A DNA stretch of 64,000 nucleotides from Manihot esculenta. Lineage: Eukaryota; Streptophyta; Magnoliopsida; Malpighiales; Euphorbiaceae. The notes beneath the pieces were generated by a model. It ran no database searches, was not told the DNA's origin, and saw nothing but the letters and a program-made list of their open reading frames with translations. Made by a program: the position numbers and the translations under genes. Where the stretch lies: positions 29,506,716 to 29,570,715 of the forward strand of contig NC_035176.2 in NCBI RefSeq assembly GCF_001659605.2, given 5' to 3'. This document shows, one piece after another, positions 37,006-48,314 of this stretch. Every line of letters begins with the position of its first letter. Position 1 is the stretch's first letter.

Positions 37006-37546
37006 TATTATCTTATTAAAAAAGTGCATTTGAAGCATATATTCCTCGTGTGAGTATAACTATAAGATTCGATTATCATAATCTATAGAAGGGCCCGCAT
37101 AAATTCGATTGCATACAATAATTTTCCTTTCATATTCAAGAAATTCTTATACACATCTAAAACATCCAAAATAGTTTCTTTGGATTTTTGCAAAATGTTT
37201 GAAATTCATTTATTTTTCTTTAAAGTGACTTGATTTAGATTTGGCAATTTTCATATAATTGAAATATGTATTTTATATTATGATTATTTTTATATTATAG
37301 TTAATTTATTATAAAATATATATATTATATTAAATTAATTAGATATATAAACAGATTTCGATAATGATATTTTTGCCGATTAAATTTTAATAATGGCAAT
37401 ATTTGTTCGTCCGACCGATAATAAGAGAAAAATGATAAAAAAATATAAATTATATTAATAATGGATGATTTAATTAATAAATTTCATTACAGGTTTTTTT
37501 TTTTTTTCTTTTAGGATATGATAACTGATGAGAGAGTTAAATAACG

Positions 37547-37679
37547 AAAATGTATTTTATTTAATGATAAAAAAAATATTTTATCACATGTCACATCAAT
37601 ATGCACGTGGCGCAACCTCTAACTTAATATTTTATTTAATGATAAAAAAATATTTTTATTCACATGTCACATCAATCTG
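37547..37679. repeat. Imperfect direct duplication, spacing about 77 bp
   Basis: The segment TTTATTTAATGATAAAAAAA followed by CACATGTCACATCAAT occurs twice (about 37553–37600 and 37630–37677). A short spacer containing GCACGTGGCG separates them. It is a local duplication of unknown meaning. Confidence 0.75.
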
Positions 37680-37792
37680 ATTAATTTTTCTTCAATCTTT
37701 TCTACGTTTCGAATTTGAATATCGGCAACTACTACGACATTAATGAAAAAAAATAAAAGATTGCTTTCGTTCTATAATCTATCAAATTGTAT

Positions 37793-37798
<6 letters not shown>

Positions 37799-37826
<28 letters not shown>
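37799..37826. repeat. (TA)n microsatellite
   Basis: About 14 uninterrupted TA units. Confidence 0.95.
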
Positions 37827-37830
<4 letters not shown>

Positions 37831-38219
37831 CTCATATCGAAGTCCCCATTTCCCATTTTCTTACTACAAAAATGCATTTGGAGCGCATCCTTTTCACGTG
37901 AATATAAGATTCAAATTTCATAATTTATATAAGGCCAGCATTAATTTGACTGCATTTAATAATTTCCTTTTTCTAATCCACCAAATATGATATTTTAATT
38001 AAAATAAAAAAAAATTATTATTTAATTTTTAAATATTATCTTTATTAAGGAGATAATCCTATACTTTTAAAAATTTATTAAAATATTTTTATTTTCTTTT
38101 ATTAATGAAATAATTTTTATATTCTCTTTACCATTAAAAATAAATGAAGGATAAAAGATAAAATTTTTAAAATTTAATTTTGCTCTTAAATAAAAATTTT
38201 TATTTAGTTTCTGGATATA

Positions 38220-38695
38220 ATCATTATTAACAAGTAAATTTCTATTTTTTTCAGAAATTTATTAAAACGTTATTATTTTTTTTCAAATCTATTAAAATAT
38301 CTTTATATTTTCTCAGATCTATTAAAACGTTATTATCTTTTCTCTTCGTCAACAAAATAATCCATCTCTCTTAAAAAAAGAAGAAGATAATAAAGAAGAA
38401 AAAAAAAGAAGAAAAAGGAGAAGAAGATGATTATAATAAAGAAAAAAAAAATCATCTTCTTCTTAAATAAGAAAAAGAAGAAGAAAAACCGAAGAAGAAT
38501 AAGAAGAAAAGGAAGAATCGAAAAAAGAGAAAAAGAAGGAGAAGGAGAAGAGGAGGGTAATTTGATCTTTTATTATATTTTTAACTGTAAAAATAAATGA
38601 AAAGACTATTTCGTTAATAAAGAGAAAATATAAGAATGTTTTAATAGATTTATGAAAATATAAGAACTGACTTGTTAATAATGGCAATACTTAAC
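38220..38695. repeat. Inverted repeat enclosing a long purine (GAA/GGA) tract
   Basis: The left arm (about 38228–38370: ATTATTAACAAGTAAAT…TCTATTAAAA) is matched by the reverse complement of about 38575–38690 (ATTATTAACAAGTCAGT…). The loop at 38372–38556 is almost purely purine on the + strand (AAGAAGAAGA, GAAGGAGAAGGAGAAGAGGA) except for a small hairpin, GAAGAAGATGATT…AATCATCTTCTTC (38418–38464). This could be a MITE or foldback element whose centre expanded as a microsatellite. Such a tract can in principle form triplex DNA. Confidence 0.6.
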
Positions 38696-38914
38696 AACTA
38701 AATTATAAATCTTCTTTAAAATAATTATATACATACTCTTTGAATCCGGTAAGAGTGCACAAACTCAAATATGTGTTTAATAATTAAATTATAAATGGTT
38801 TTAATTACCGTATCAAGTCAATCATTATATATATTTTTTATCTATGAAGAGCTCTATGTGCGCTTATCTACTAAAATTTATTGCATTAAATTTAACTAAG
38901 AAACCTATCATTAC

Positions 38915-39460
38915 TTTTTTTTTTTTGAAAAAGAGGATAGAACCTTATTTTATTAATCTAGGCCATAAAACCCCAACCTATCAGCATCCAGTAAAAATTT
39001 AATAGTAACAGGAGGTCATTGATGAATTTTCAAATTAAAATCATCACCAATGGTTAAACTAGTTAAATGATCCGCTACCGCATTTGCTTCCCTGTAAATT
39101 TTTACCATCTTGACTTTCCAGCTTCTATTGATAAGATCACGACAATTCCTCACCAAATTAGCAACTCTAAAAACTCTTACACCTTTACCTGCAAGTAAAT
39201 CTAACGCGAGTTGAGAATCCGTTTGAACTTCAATCTTCTTCTACCCTGAATCCTATGCTAATACTAAAGCATAATATATTCCCCATAACTCAGCTTTCAT
39301 TGCTTCACAATTGCCCAAAAGCCATCTACCTTCATTGTTTCGAAAACAACCTGCACAACTTGCCCTTCCTGCTGACAACAATGCACTACCATTGAAATTC
39401 ACTACCACCCAGCCTGTTTCTGGCGGCTTCCACCCAAAACCCATCAATAATTTTATTTGA
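38915..39460 (-). pseudogene. 5'-truncated LINE with RNase H domain and poly(A) tail
   Basis: The minus strand encodes the C-terminal RNase H-like domain of a plant L1-type LINE. The frame KPPETGWVVVNFNGSAL, then GNCEAMKAELWGIYYALVLA, continues after two TAG codons as KKIEVQTDSQLALDLLA. It then reads VYREANAVADHL-like IYREANAVADHL and ends at a TGA at 39016–39018. The frame is unbroken except for the two stops, which probably replace Trp and Tyr or Trp in ALELAWDSG-type sequence. Downstream on the minus strand come AATAAAATAAGG and then 12 A residues (poly-T on + at 38915–38926), the poly(A) tail of retroposition. The element is cut at its 5' side near 39460, typical of incomplete reverse transcription. 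No target duplication was identified. Confidence 0.85.
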
Positions 39461-39663
39461 AAATAAAATCTTAATAAATTTAAATTTATTTAAACGGCAG
39501 GAATAGCTAAGTAGTAATGTTGGCTTTAATAGTTAATTTTATATTATGTGATAATTTGTGTACTACTCAACTTCGATGAGATAATATTTGAGGAGCATTT
39601 CAGTAATTTTACATTTTACACGTGCAGATAAGGATTTTTGCCGTCCAATGGGATGATAGTCAT

Positions 39664-39670
39664 TATATAA
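39664..39670 (+). promoter_or_regulatory. Probable TATA box of the PME3-like gene
   Basis: TATATAA lies 75 bp before the ATG at 39745, which would put the transcript start near 39695 and leave a 5' UTR of about 50 nt. The position is good, but the surrounding DNA is AT-rich, so chance occurrence is possible. Confidence 0.45.
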
Positions 39671-39744
39671 CAGGCGCCAAGGCCCTGTTCATCTTCAACC
39701 TTTCCTTTCATTTCAAAATATCAGCACCGACGCAAACAAACAAG

Positions 39745-42503
39745 ATGAAGGAAATCTTTCCTCCACTATCAAACCCTACCAATGGCGTCCCATCATCCAA
39801 GAACAAGAACAAGAAAAGGCTCTTCATGGGTCTTTTTGCGTCAATCCTTCTAGTTACAGCCATTGTTGGCATCGTTGCTGGTGTAGCCTCAAACAGAAAG
39901 AGCTCCGCCATTAATGACCATCAAGAAGCTCATGCCATTCTGAAATCATCCTGCAGCTCTACATTGTACCCTGACCTTTGTTTCTCAGCAATCTCTACTC
40001 TCCCTGATGCTTCCAGCAAGATAAAGAGCACCAAGGATGTAATAGATTTGTCACTGAATTTGAGCAGGACTTCTGTCGAACAAACTTTTCGCAAGATCAA
40101 GCAACTCAGTTTCAGGCGGAGTAGCTTCACCAAACGTGAAACAACTGCTATCGGAGATTGTCTAGAAGTTTTGAATGGAACTTTAGATAAGATTAAGAAG
40201 GCTGTGCAGGATCTCAAAAGCTATCCATCTTTGAAAAAATCCATAGCTGAACACGCTGATGACCTCAAGATCCTGCTCAGTGCTGCAATGACTGACCAAG
40301 AAACTTGCCTTGACGGTTTCTCTCATGACAAAGCAGATGAAAAGGTTGCTTTACTTTCTCTTAATATGTTTCATTAGACTATATAAGCCAAGCTATTGTC
40401 TGTAACTCGCCATGGATGATTCTCCTGTTACAGGTTCGTAAACCATTTTTGAGTGATGAAAGGCACGTGCATCGCTTGTGTAGCAATACCTTGGCCTTGA
40501 TCAAGAACATGACCGACACAGATATGGCTGCAGAGAAGCATTTATCATCATCATCGTCATCATCAGGAAGGAAGCTGGAAGAGGAGAATGGCATAGAATG
40601 GCCACAGTGGATGTCGGCCGGGGACCGTAGGCTGCTGCAGGCCGGAGGTGTGACTCCCAATGTTGTTGTTGCAGCTGATGGGAGTGGAAACTACCGGACC
40701 GTCGGGGAGGCAGTCGCAGCTGCACCAGGGGGCAGTAGTTCTCGGTACATCATAAGGATTAAAGCAGGGGTTTACAGAGAAAACGTGGAGGTTCCAAGTG
40801 GAAAGACCAACATCATGTTTGTGGGTGATGGGAGGACGACCACCATTATCACCGGTAATAGGAACGTGGTTGACGGCAGCACCACATTCAGGTCTGCAAC
40901 TGTTGGTAAGTCTACAGATTTTTTTCATTTATTTGAATTTGATTGCATATTTATTAGCTTGCCCTCTTAATATAGATAAAGATTAGAGGTTATAATTGTC
41001 AATCCCAATATCAATCAATTAATCAATAGCTAATCGTGTTTATTAAAGCTACAGTCAAGTAACTCTAGGATGAGATGGAAGATACGTGTCTCTTCTCCAT
41101 TCGTCGTCAGAGATTTTGAATTTAAATTTAGATATAGAGCAGAAGTGAGCGCTTTGCTCATTTTGATAGATATGAATTTAAATTAATCCAATGAATAAAT
41201 TTTAAATATCAAATTATTTATATTAAAAAATTAAAAAAAAAAACCACCACTAATCGTGTCCTGAAGGCAGTGTCTCCTTTGACAAAAAAAAATTAAAAAA
41301 AAAGGAGAGAGAGTCGGTACTGTCTCCAATTTTTGGAACTGCCGTAAAATACATATGCACAATACAGCCTTCTGCCATATTTTCATTGATGCCAGCTGCC
41401 TGATAATGACAACTTATCCTCTCCATTAATTCCATGACTCTCCTTTTACAATACATAACATGAACAGTAGCAGGCAAGAACCAGTGACAGGGTAAGATTT
41501 TGAACTATTCTGCAGAAGAACAGCTTCTTAAATATCAGTTAATGGATAATATTAAAAAAAATTAACTTAAAATTAAATTGTGTGTACTGTGTCAATTGTT
41601 CATCTCACTAGCTCCATGCTAATAAGTCAGCTGTATAATTATGGATAGCCCATTGTTAGACATGTGACCTTAGTTATTACTCGACATGATTTTCAATGAT
41701 CCAGATAAGGATTCTGGCAGTGGTTGGTTTACCATTTATGTAAGAAAAAAAAATCTGTCCTGTAAATAATGAAGCTTCACATGCAACTTAATTGAATTAT
41801 TTCCATTGCAGCTGCTGTTGGGGATGGATTCCTAGCCAGAGATATAACATTTCAAAACTCCGCTGGACCATCAAAGCATCAAGCTGTAGCCTTACGTGTA
41901 GGATCAGACAAATCAGCATTTTACAGATGCGACATGATTGCTTACCAAGACACCCTCTACGTACACTCACTCCGCCAATTCTACGTCAGCTGCATAATCA
42001 TCGGCTCAGTAGATTTCATCTTCGGAAACGCAGCAGCAGTCTTCCAAAACTGCGACATACACGCCAGGCGTCCAAATTCAGGCCAAAAAAACATGGTCAC
42101 AGCGCAAGGCAGAGAGGATCCTAATCAGAACACAGGCATAGTGATTCAGAAGTGCAGGATTGGTGCAACTCAGGATTTAGAAGCTGTAATAGCCAGCTTC
42201 CCAACTTATTTAGGCAGGCCTTGGAAGCTGTACTCGAGGACTGTGATCATGCAGAGTGAAATCAGTGATATTATTAACCCAGCAGGATGGTTTGAGTGGG
42301 ATGGTGATTTTGCTCTTGACACATTGTTTTATAGAGAGTATCAGAATACTGGAGCAGGTGCTAATACTGCAAATAGAGTGAAGTGGAAGGGATTCAAGGT
42401 GATGACTAGTTCATCAGAAGCACAGCCATTTACTGCAGCAAATTTCATTAGTGGAAATGATTGGTTGCCTTCTACTGGGTTTCCTTACTCACTTGGTTTA
42501 TAA
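39745..42503 (+). CDS. Pectin methylesterase proenzyme, PME3-like
   Basis: Removes methyl esters from homogalacturonan in the cell wall, releasing methanol. Three exons, 39745–40344, 40434–40905, 41812–42503, give 587 residues. ATG 39745 starts a Lys-rich cytosolic tip and one hydrophobic segment (LFASILLVTAIVGIVAGVA), a signal anchor as in PME3. A PMEI pro-region follows with its Cys residues (SSCSSTLYPDLC, GDCLEV, ETCLDGF, RLCSNT). A seven-Ser linker and the processing site DRRLLQAG come next. The catalytic beta-helix has GVYREN, QAVAL, YQDTLY (catalytic Asp), VDFIFG (nucleophile Asp) and LGRPWK, and ends FPYSLGL. The first intron is only 89 bp with a weak donor (AAAG|GTTGCT), but splicing restores the conserved DEKVRKPFLS; without it a stop follows at 40375. 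The family is certain and the PME3 clade likely. It is not an obvious tandem copy of the PME at 53010. Confidence 0.95.
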
Positions 42504-44665
42504 ATTTGTAGTTGAATATTCTAGCTTCTATTTAATATTACACAAAAGCATTGTAACTTGTGAAGCTATGTGTAATGAATAAGATTTCGAAACCAAGTAT
42601 ATATTTTTTATAAAACTAAAAATCAATTATTAATTTTTTTTAATATTATTTTTTAAAAAAATTAAAACCTCATATCACATAGATTAACATAATAAATTTC
42701 CCTTTATTTGTCCGTACCAAATTATAAAAATCAAGCCGTGCCGCTGCAGCCCGTTAAAGCTTCTTACGGAGCAATTAGGACAGTGGTCCTAATGAGACAT
42801 TTTCGGATAAAACTATGCGTTTATTTGATAAATACACTTATCAAATTGACACGACCATATATCTAAACCTCGAAGATAAGACATATATCGAATTAAGTGT
42901 CCCTCTATTATTTGGACAACATTAAATTTCATGCCTTGATTGTGGGTATCAGCAACCTAATACGTTTCATACCCATCATGTTCACATATCAGCTATGTAG
43001 TGTGCCTCACAAATTGGCTCCATGTGTCCTCTTAATTGCATTTGCAGATATTTCATGGTAGATAATTAGTAAACAATCATACACTCACATGATGAAGGGT
43101 CGTGATTTTGGTGGCCCCATCATGCACACTACCACCAAAACAAGATTAAGGTGCAATTTTGAATTATTGTTTTATATAATTTAATTGGAGCTATAATTTA
43201 TTGAAAATTGTTATATTTATTTTTAGCGTTGAATATAAAAAATATTTTATTTAATTTTTTTATAACCAATAAATGTATAAATTCATACCGACACTCCACA
43301 ATAAATCATATCGATTCGATTTAAATTATTTTTTATTTAAAATTAATTCAATATAATTTTTATAAATATTATAATTTTAATTTTTAATTTATTTAATTCA
43401 GTTTAATTTTAAACAGAATTAACTAGACACTCACCATTCATGATTACAGTAGTGTAATAAGTTAAAAGTCCAAATAAAGATCTAACTAGCCAAATCAGCA
43501 AAAAAAAAAAACGGTAAAAAGAACTTAACTCACTGGACGTAGCCCTAGAGCTACACTAGGTCCAACTGACTGAGAAGGAAGATGCACACATTTTGAAGAG
43601 AATGTTCAATGCGGTGTTGCACACTTGGTCACCTCCAGATTTGGGCAAACAAAGGGGATGCATATATGTCAACATTGCAACGGAAGCAACGCCAGATATA
43701 TGCAAAAAAAAAAAAAAAAAAAAACACAAATCAAATTTAGCTTGGCATTCTCATTCGCTTGTAGCTTTTAGCAAGCTGGAGTCCTTCCAGTGCCATTGGT
43801 AATGTCCCTATGTTGTGTTCTCCCCAAAAAAACCTGAACCCATCCTACAAAAATCTACACGCAAGCAAACCATAGCACCATTCAGTATCGAAAGAGAGCA
43901 TACTACAATCCAATTCTAGCTAGGGAGATGGGCAGGAGAAAACCGCGTTGTCGCATTCAGAGAGAGGCTAAACTCTTACAAAAGAAAACAAGGAGGAGAG
44001 AATTAAACTTTTCTTTATGCATATGTTTTGTTTGATATTTTTCCAAGTTGAGTGAATTATTCTCTTCATTACACTGCTAACTTTTTTTGTTTTTGAAATT
44101 AAATCTCCCCAACAGACTTGCCTTGCTGAGGCTTACCAGGGAGTTTGGTAAACCTTAAATCAATTCAAAAATCTAACATGAACCAAATGTATACATACAT
44201 TAAAGTTGTAGGGTCTCCTTTGCAGCTTATGCCAATCCATTGAAAATAAAAGAGGAAAATGAACCAAAATTGGATAAAAGAGAATGCCATCATGATTCCA
44301 AGGTGATGGAGAAATGCACATGCACTGCACATTTAAAGAAATTGCAAAGTACGCGCCCAATTAATAACGTGGGTCTCAAAGCTATTACATTTTCTTTATT
44401 TCTTTCTTTGTGGAGAAGGTCTCCAGCTAATTAATAGTTATATTTTTTTTAGTATTTGATTCATTCAGTAAAATTAATTATTGAAAATTTTTTTTTTAAA
44501 TATGAAAAATGATTTCTTTTTTTTTTTTAATTTATTTTTTGCATTTTAATTTTTTTATCTTTATATATATTCTTTTCTTAATATATTTTATTTTGTAAAG
44601 TAAATTTAATAAAAAAGAATATTTTTTATAGAATAATTTAACAAATATTGAAAAAAAAATCAAAT
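42504..44665. other. Intergenic region downstream of PME3-like gene
   Basis: The beginning should hold the 3' UTR; AATGAATAAG near 42572 could serve as a polyadenylation signal. At 43500–43510 and 43706–43725 there are runs of A flanking a more balanced segment, perhaps an old retroposed scrap, but no domain is recognisable. Elsewhere the DNA is AT-rich without signals. Confidence 0.4.
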
Positions 44666-45280
44666 CTTTTTAATTTACCACAATTATAATTAAGAGAATT
44701 AAATTAAATTTATATAAATTAATGGTAAATTATAATATAATCACTCAAATTATATTTAAATAATAAAATAATTCTTAATATATATTTTTATTATAATAAT
44801 ATCATTTTTTTATTAATTTCATTATTTATTCTCTATTTCCACTTTTATATAATATCATAAATATTGATAAAAAAAATTTAAAATATAAAAAAATAAAATT
44901 TTAGAATTTAAAATATATAATATTTTATTTTATTTATAATATTATTAATAGAAAATAAAATTTTCTAAATATAAAAAATATACACATAATTTATAATATT
45001 GAGTATAAATATTTAGTGAAATATTTTAATATGTATTATTTATATGTGATGTTTAACATAATAAAAAAATTTATAATAAATAGTTATTCAATTTATTATA
45101 TTTAATAGTAAAAATAATAAGTTTATGAAATATATTTAATTTTAATAGAAAATATAAATTAAAGGAATATATATTTTATTAATAATATAAAATTTTAGAG
45201 ATTATATTATAATTTATAGTTAATTTATACAAATTTAATTTAACTTTTTTTAATTATAATTGTGATAAATTAAAAAAAAT
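44666..45280. mobile_element. AT-rich foldback element / MITE with inverted repeats of about 95 bp
   Basis: The left arm (about 44666–44766: TTTAATTTACCACAATTAT…) is matched over roughly 95 bp by the reverse complement of about 45185–45280 (TTTAATTTATCACAATTAT…). The arms share ATAATTAA, TTAAATTAAATTT, TATAAATTAA and AAATTATAATATAATC in order, with few changes. The interior is A/T-rich and non-coding. Target duplication and exact ends are not clear, and the superfamily is unknown. Confidence 0.65.
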
Positions 45281-48200
45281 TAATTTTATTATTTAAAATT
45301 TAAAGTGTTGAATATAATTATAAATTACTATAAATATTTAAATTTTTTTATTTAATATCCCATAATTTAAATATTAACTTTCTAAATAACTCTATTTAAA
45401 ATATATTAAAAATAAAATTTATTAATTACAAAATAATTTAGCAATAGAGTAATATAAAATTAATTATTTTTAATTAAAATAACTATATATATTTAAAAAA
45501 AATCTTTATTTATGAGAAACAAAAGGGAGAAATGGAGATGAACTGTATGGCAGGAAGGAAGTGCAAGCTGTAAAAACGCGTTTTCGGTATCTTCTCAATT
45601 ATTGCTCGGCCTATCATCATCTCCCTGCTCATTAATGCTATAGTATAAAAATTTAATGAATTTTAATAATATTAAAATTTATTTTCAAACTTTTAAATTG
45701 TCGTCCTCAGAACAGATTATATATTGTTAATGAAAATATAATAATTAATTTATTTATTAATTTTCTAACATATATGTATTTGATGCATATTAAAAAATAA
45801 AATTTATTAATTACAGTAATAATTTAATAATTAAATAGTATGAGTAAAAACATGATATCATTTTATCTCATCATTTTTATTTATTTTAAAATTATTGTCT
45901 GTTTTTTCTTAAATTATAATAACATAGAATTTAATTATTATAATTTTTTTTAAATAAAAATTAAAATTTAAAAAAATAAAATCTTAAATCCCTTAAATTT
46001 ATCGAAATGCATTAGTATATCTTTTAATATTTAATAAAATTTAATATATTAACAAGTTTATAATATAAAATAGATAAAATTTATGAGACGAAAGAAATAT
46101 AATTTTTTATTTTAATTATTTTTGTAATTTATTTTAAAAAACTTACTTTTATAAAAGAGAAATAATATGAAATAAGTGAGAAGGGAGAAGCAAGTTTTTG
46201 ATTTTGGTGGCATTGGGCTACTCCGCCTTTGGGCGATGGTGGTCCGATCGAGGTGTATAAGGTTTTAATTACTAATTTTAATATAACTTATAGTTTAATA
46301 TAATCTCGACTCATATAATAATAAATTATTAAATTGTTTTTTATTAATTATTAAATTATTTAATCAATTTGGTTTAAAGAAATTGGAATCTATTTTTCAA
46401 GTTTTTATACTTTATTGTGGATTTCACTATCAATAATTTTTTACAAAATGTATATTTTGCCTCATAGATAAATAATGATGTTATATTTTATGATGAACTG
46501 AATTTCATATAAATAGAAAAATAAAAATATTTGTCATATATTATTTTGTGTTAAATAAAACAATTTAAATTTATTTTTAAAATTACTGTAAAATATTAAA
46601 ATTTTATCACCCAAATTAATTGAATTAAATTTTTACTATAATTTCCTTAACCATGCAAGTTAGTATTGAAAATTTTATTAAGAAATATTTGTTTTCACTT
46701 ATAAATTAATCAAATTAGTTTATAAATTTTAAAAATAAGTTGATATATTTATTTATAATATTTTATAAGTTTAAAAGTTAAAAAAATAAATTATTATATT
46801 ACTTTTATTTAATTTCAAAATTTATTACATATTTTATTTAATATTGATATTTTGAGATTTAAAAAATATAATTTACAGAGTATGAACAAATTTAGCAGGG
46901 ACAGATTACGTCTCTCCCTTTTTATATATATTTTTTATTATCTAGTGATGTATAACTATCACTCCATTACAATATTATATGTTTTTATCGTTTAAATATG
47001 TATATAAAGACGCGTCAATGTATTTCTCTCTGTTATACGGTTATTTAATTCTATCAGTGTATATATTAATAGGACTGTGAAGTGACTGGATCTGTTCTTC
47101 CACCTTTTATCGTATCATTAGACTAGACTATTTTCTGGTGATCTTATGCGTTCGACTTGCTTTATATTATTAAACTAGAACATGCAATATTGGATCGATC
47201 TGTCTCAAAGCGGAATGATAGATTTTAAATTTATATTTTTTTAGAGTTTAATTTGTCTTAAGTGAAAAAGTCTAACTGTTATTAAATATTATTTTTAATA
47301 ATTTTTATAAATAAATATATTTATAAACTATTTATCATTAAATATATTAATTATATAATAAAAAAATAAGATGACTGTTGAACATTTCTCATCTTATTAA
47401 TTAAAGTAATTATTGCTAGCTTTTCAAACAGACGACAACGAAAACAGATTAAACTCGTAATTCTCGAGGTTGAGTGAGCTTTTAACCAAAGTGGAATATC
47501 ATACCTTAATTCCCTTCTTAAATTCCTCGTCCACTGAGAGCAATGATGGTGTCGTATTTTCCATTACGTGCTGAAGTCCATTACTATCATAATTGGAGTT
47601 TGAGACTCAATCCCACGCCTTTCCATAACTTTTCAAATTAACTATTATTAATTTTATTACATAATTTCTATTCACTTCATTTTTATATATATTAAAAAGT
47701 ATTTCTAAATTTTTAAAAAATAAAACAGTATTAAATAAAAAAATAATAATTAATTTATTTTTATATTATTATAATTTAAAAAAAATAAATAATAACTATG
47801 AGATAACCACAAAATAAAAAAAAATAAAAAAATTAGGGGGCAATATTAAATATTTGGGTAGTTATATATTGGATTTCCAGGGGTAAGTGCCTCTATTACC
47901 CTATGGTAAATCCATCCTTTTTCGTAGTTATTACTATTTATGAAAAATTGATTCGAAGCTGTTACTTTACCATAACTGTAGTGATTTTTTTTTGAAAAAA
48001 TTACTATTCATTTATTTATTTATTATAATTAAATTTATTAATTAGTTTATCTATTTAAAAAAATTATTAAAAAATATATTAATTAATTAATTTATTAAAT
48101 TTATAAGTTAAATATTAAAAAAAATAAAATATTTTCAATACAAAAAAACTAATTAATAAAATTTTTTAAAATTTTGAAAATATTTTAATTATAATTTTTA

Positions 48201-48314
48201 AAATTGAAATACTAATTAATATCGAATTTTCTATGACATAATAATTAAAATTAATTAATAGATTAATTAATAAGTATTATATTTTTTAAAATTGATAAAT
48301 TAATAGATGAATTT
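45281..48314. other. AT-rich intergenic DNA, no gene seen
   Basis: Mostly A/T-rich sequence. Two small balanced islands (45530–45640 and 46190–46260) have no coding or RNA signal that I recognise. Confidence 0.5.
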
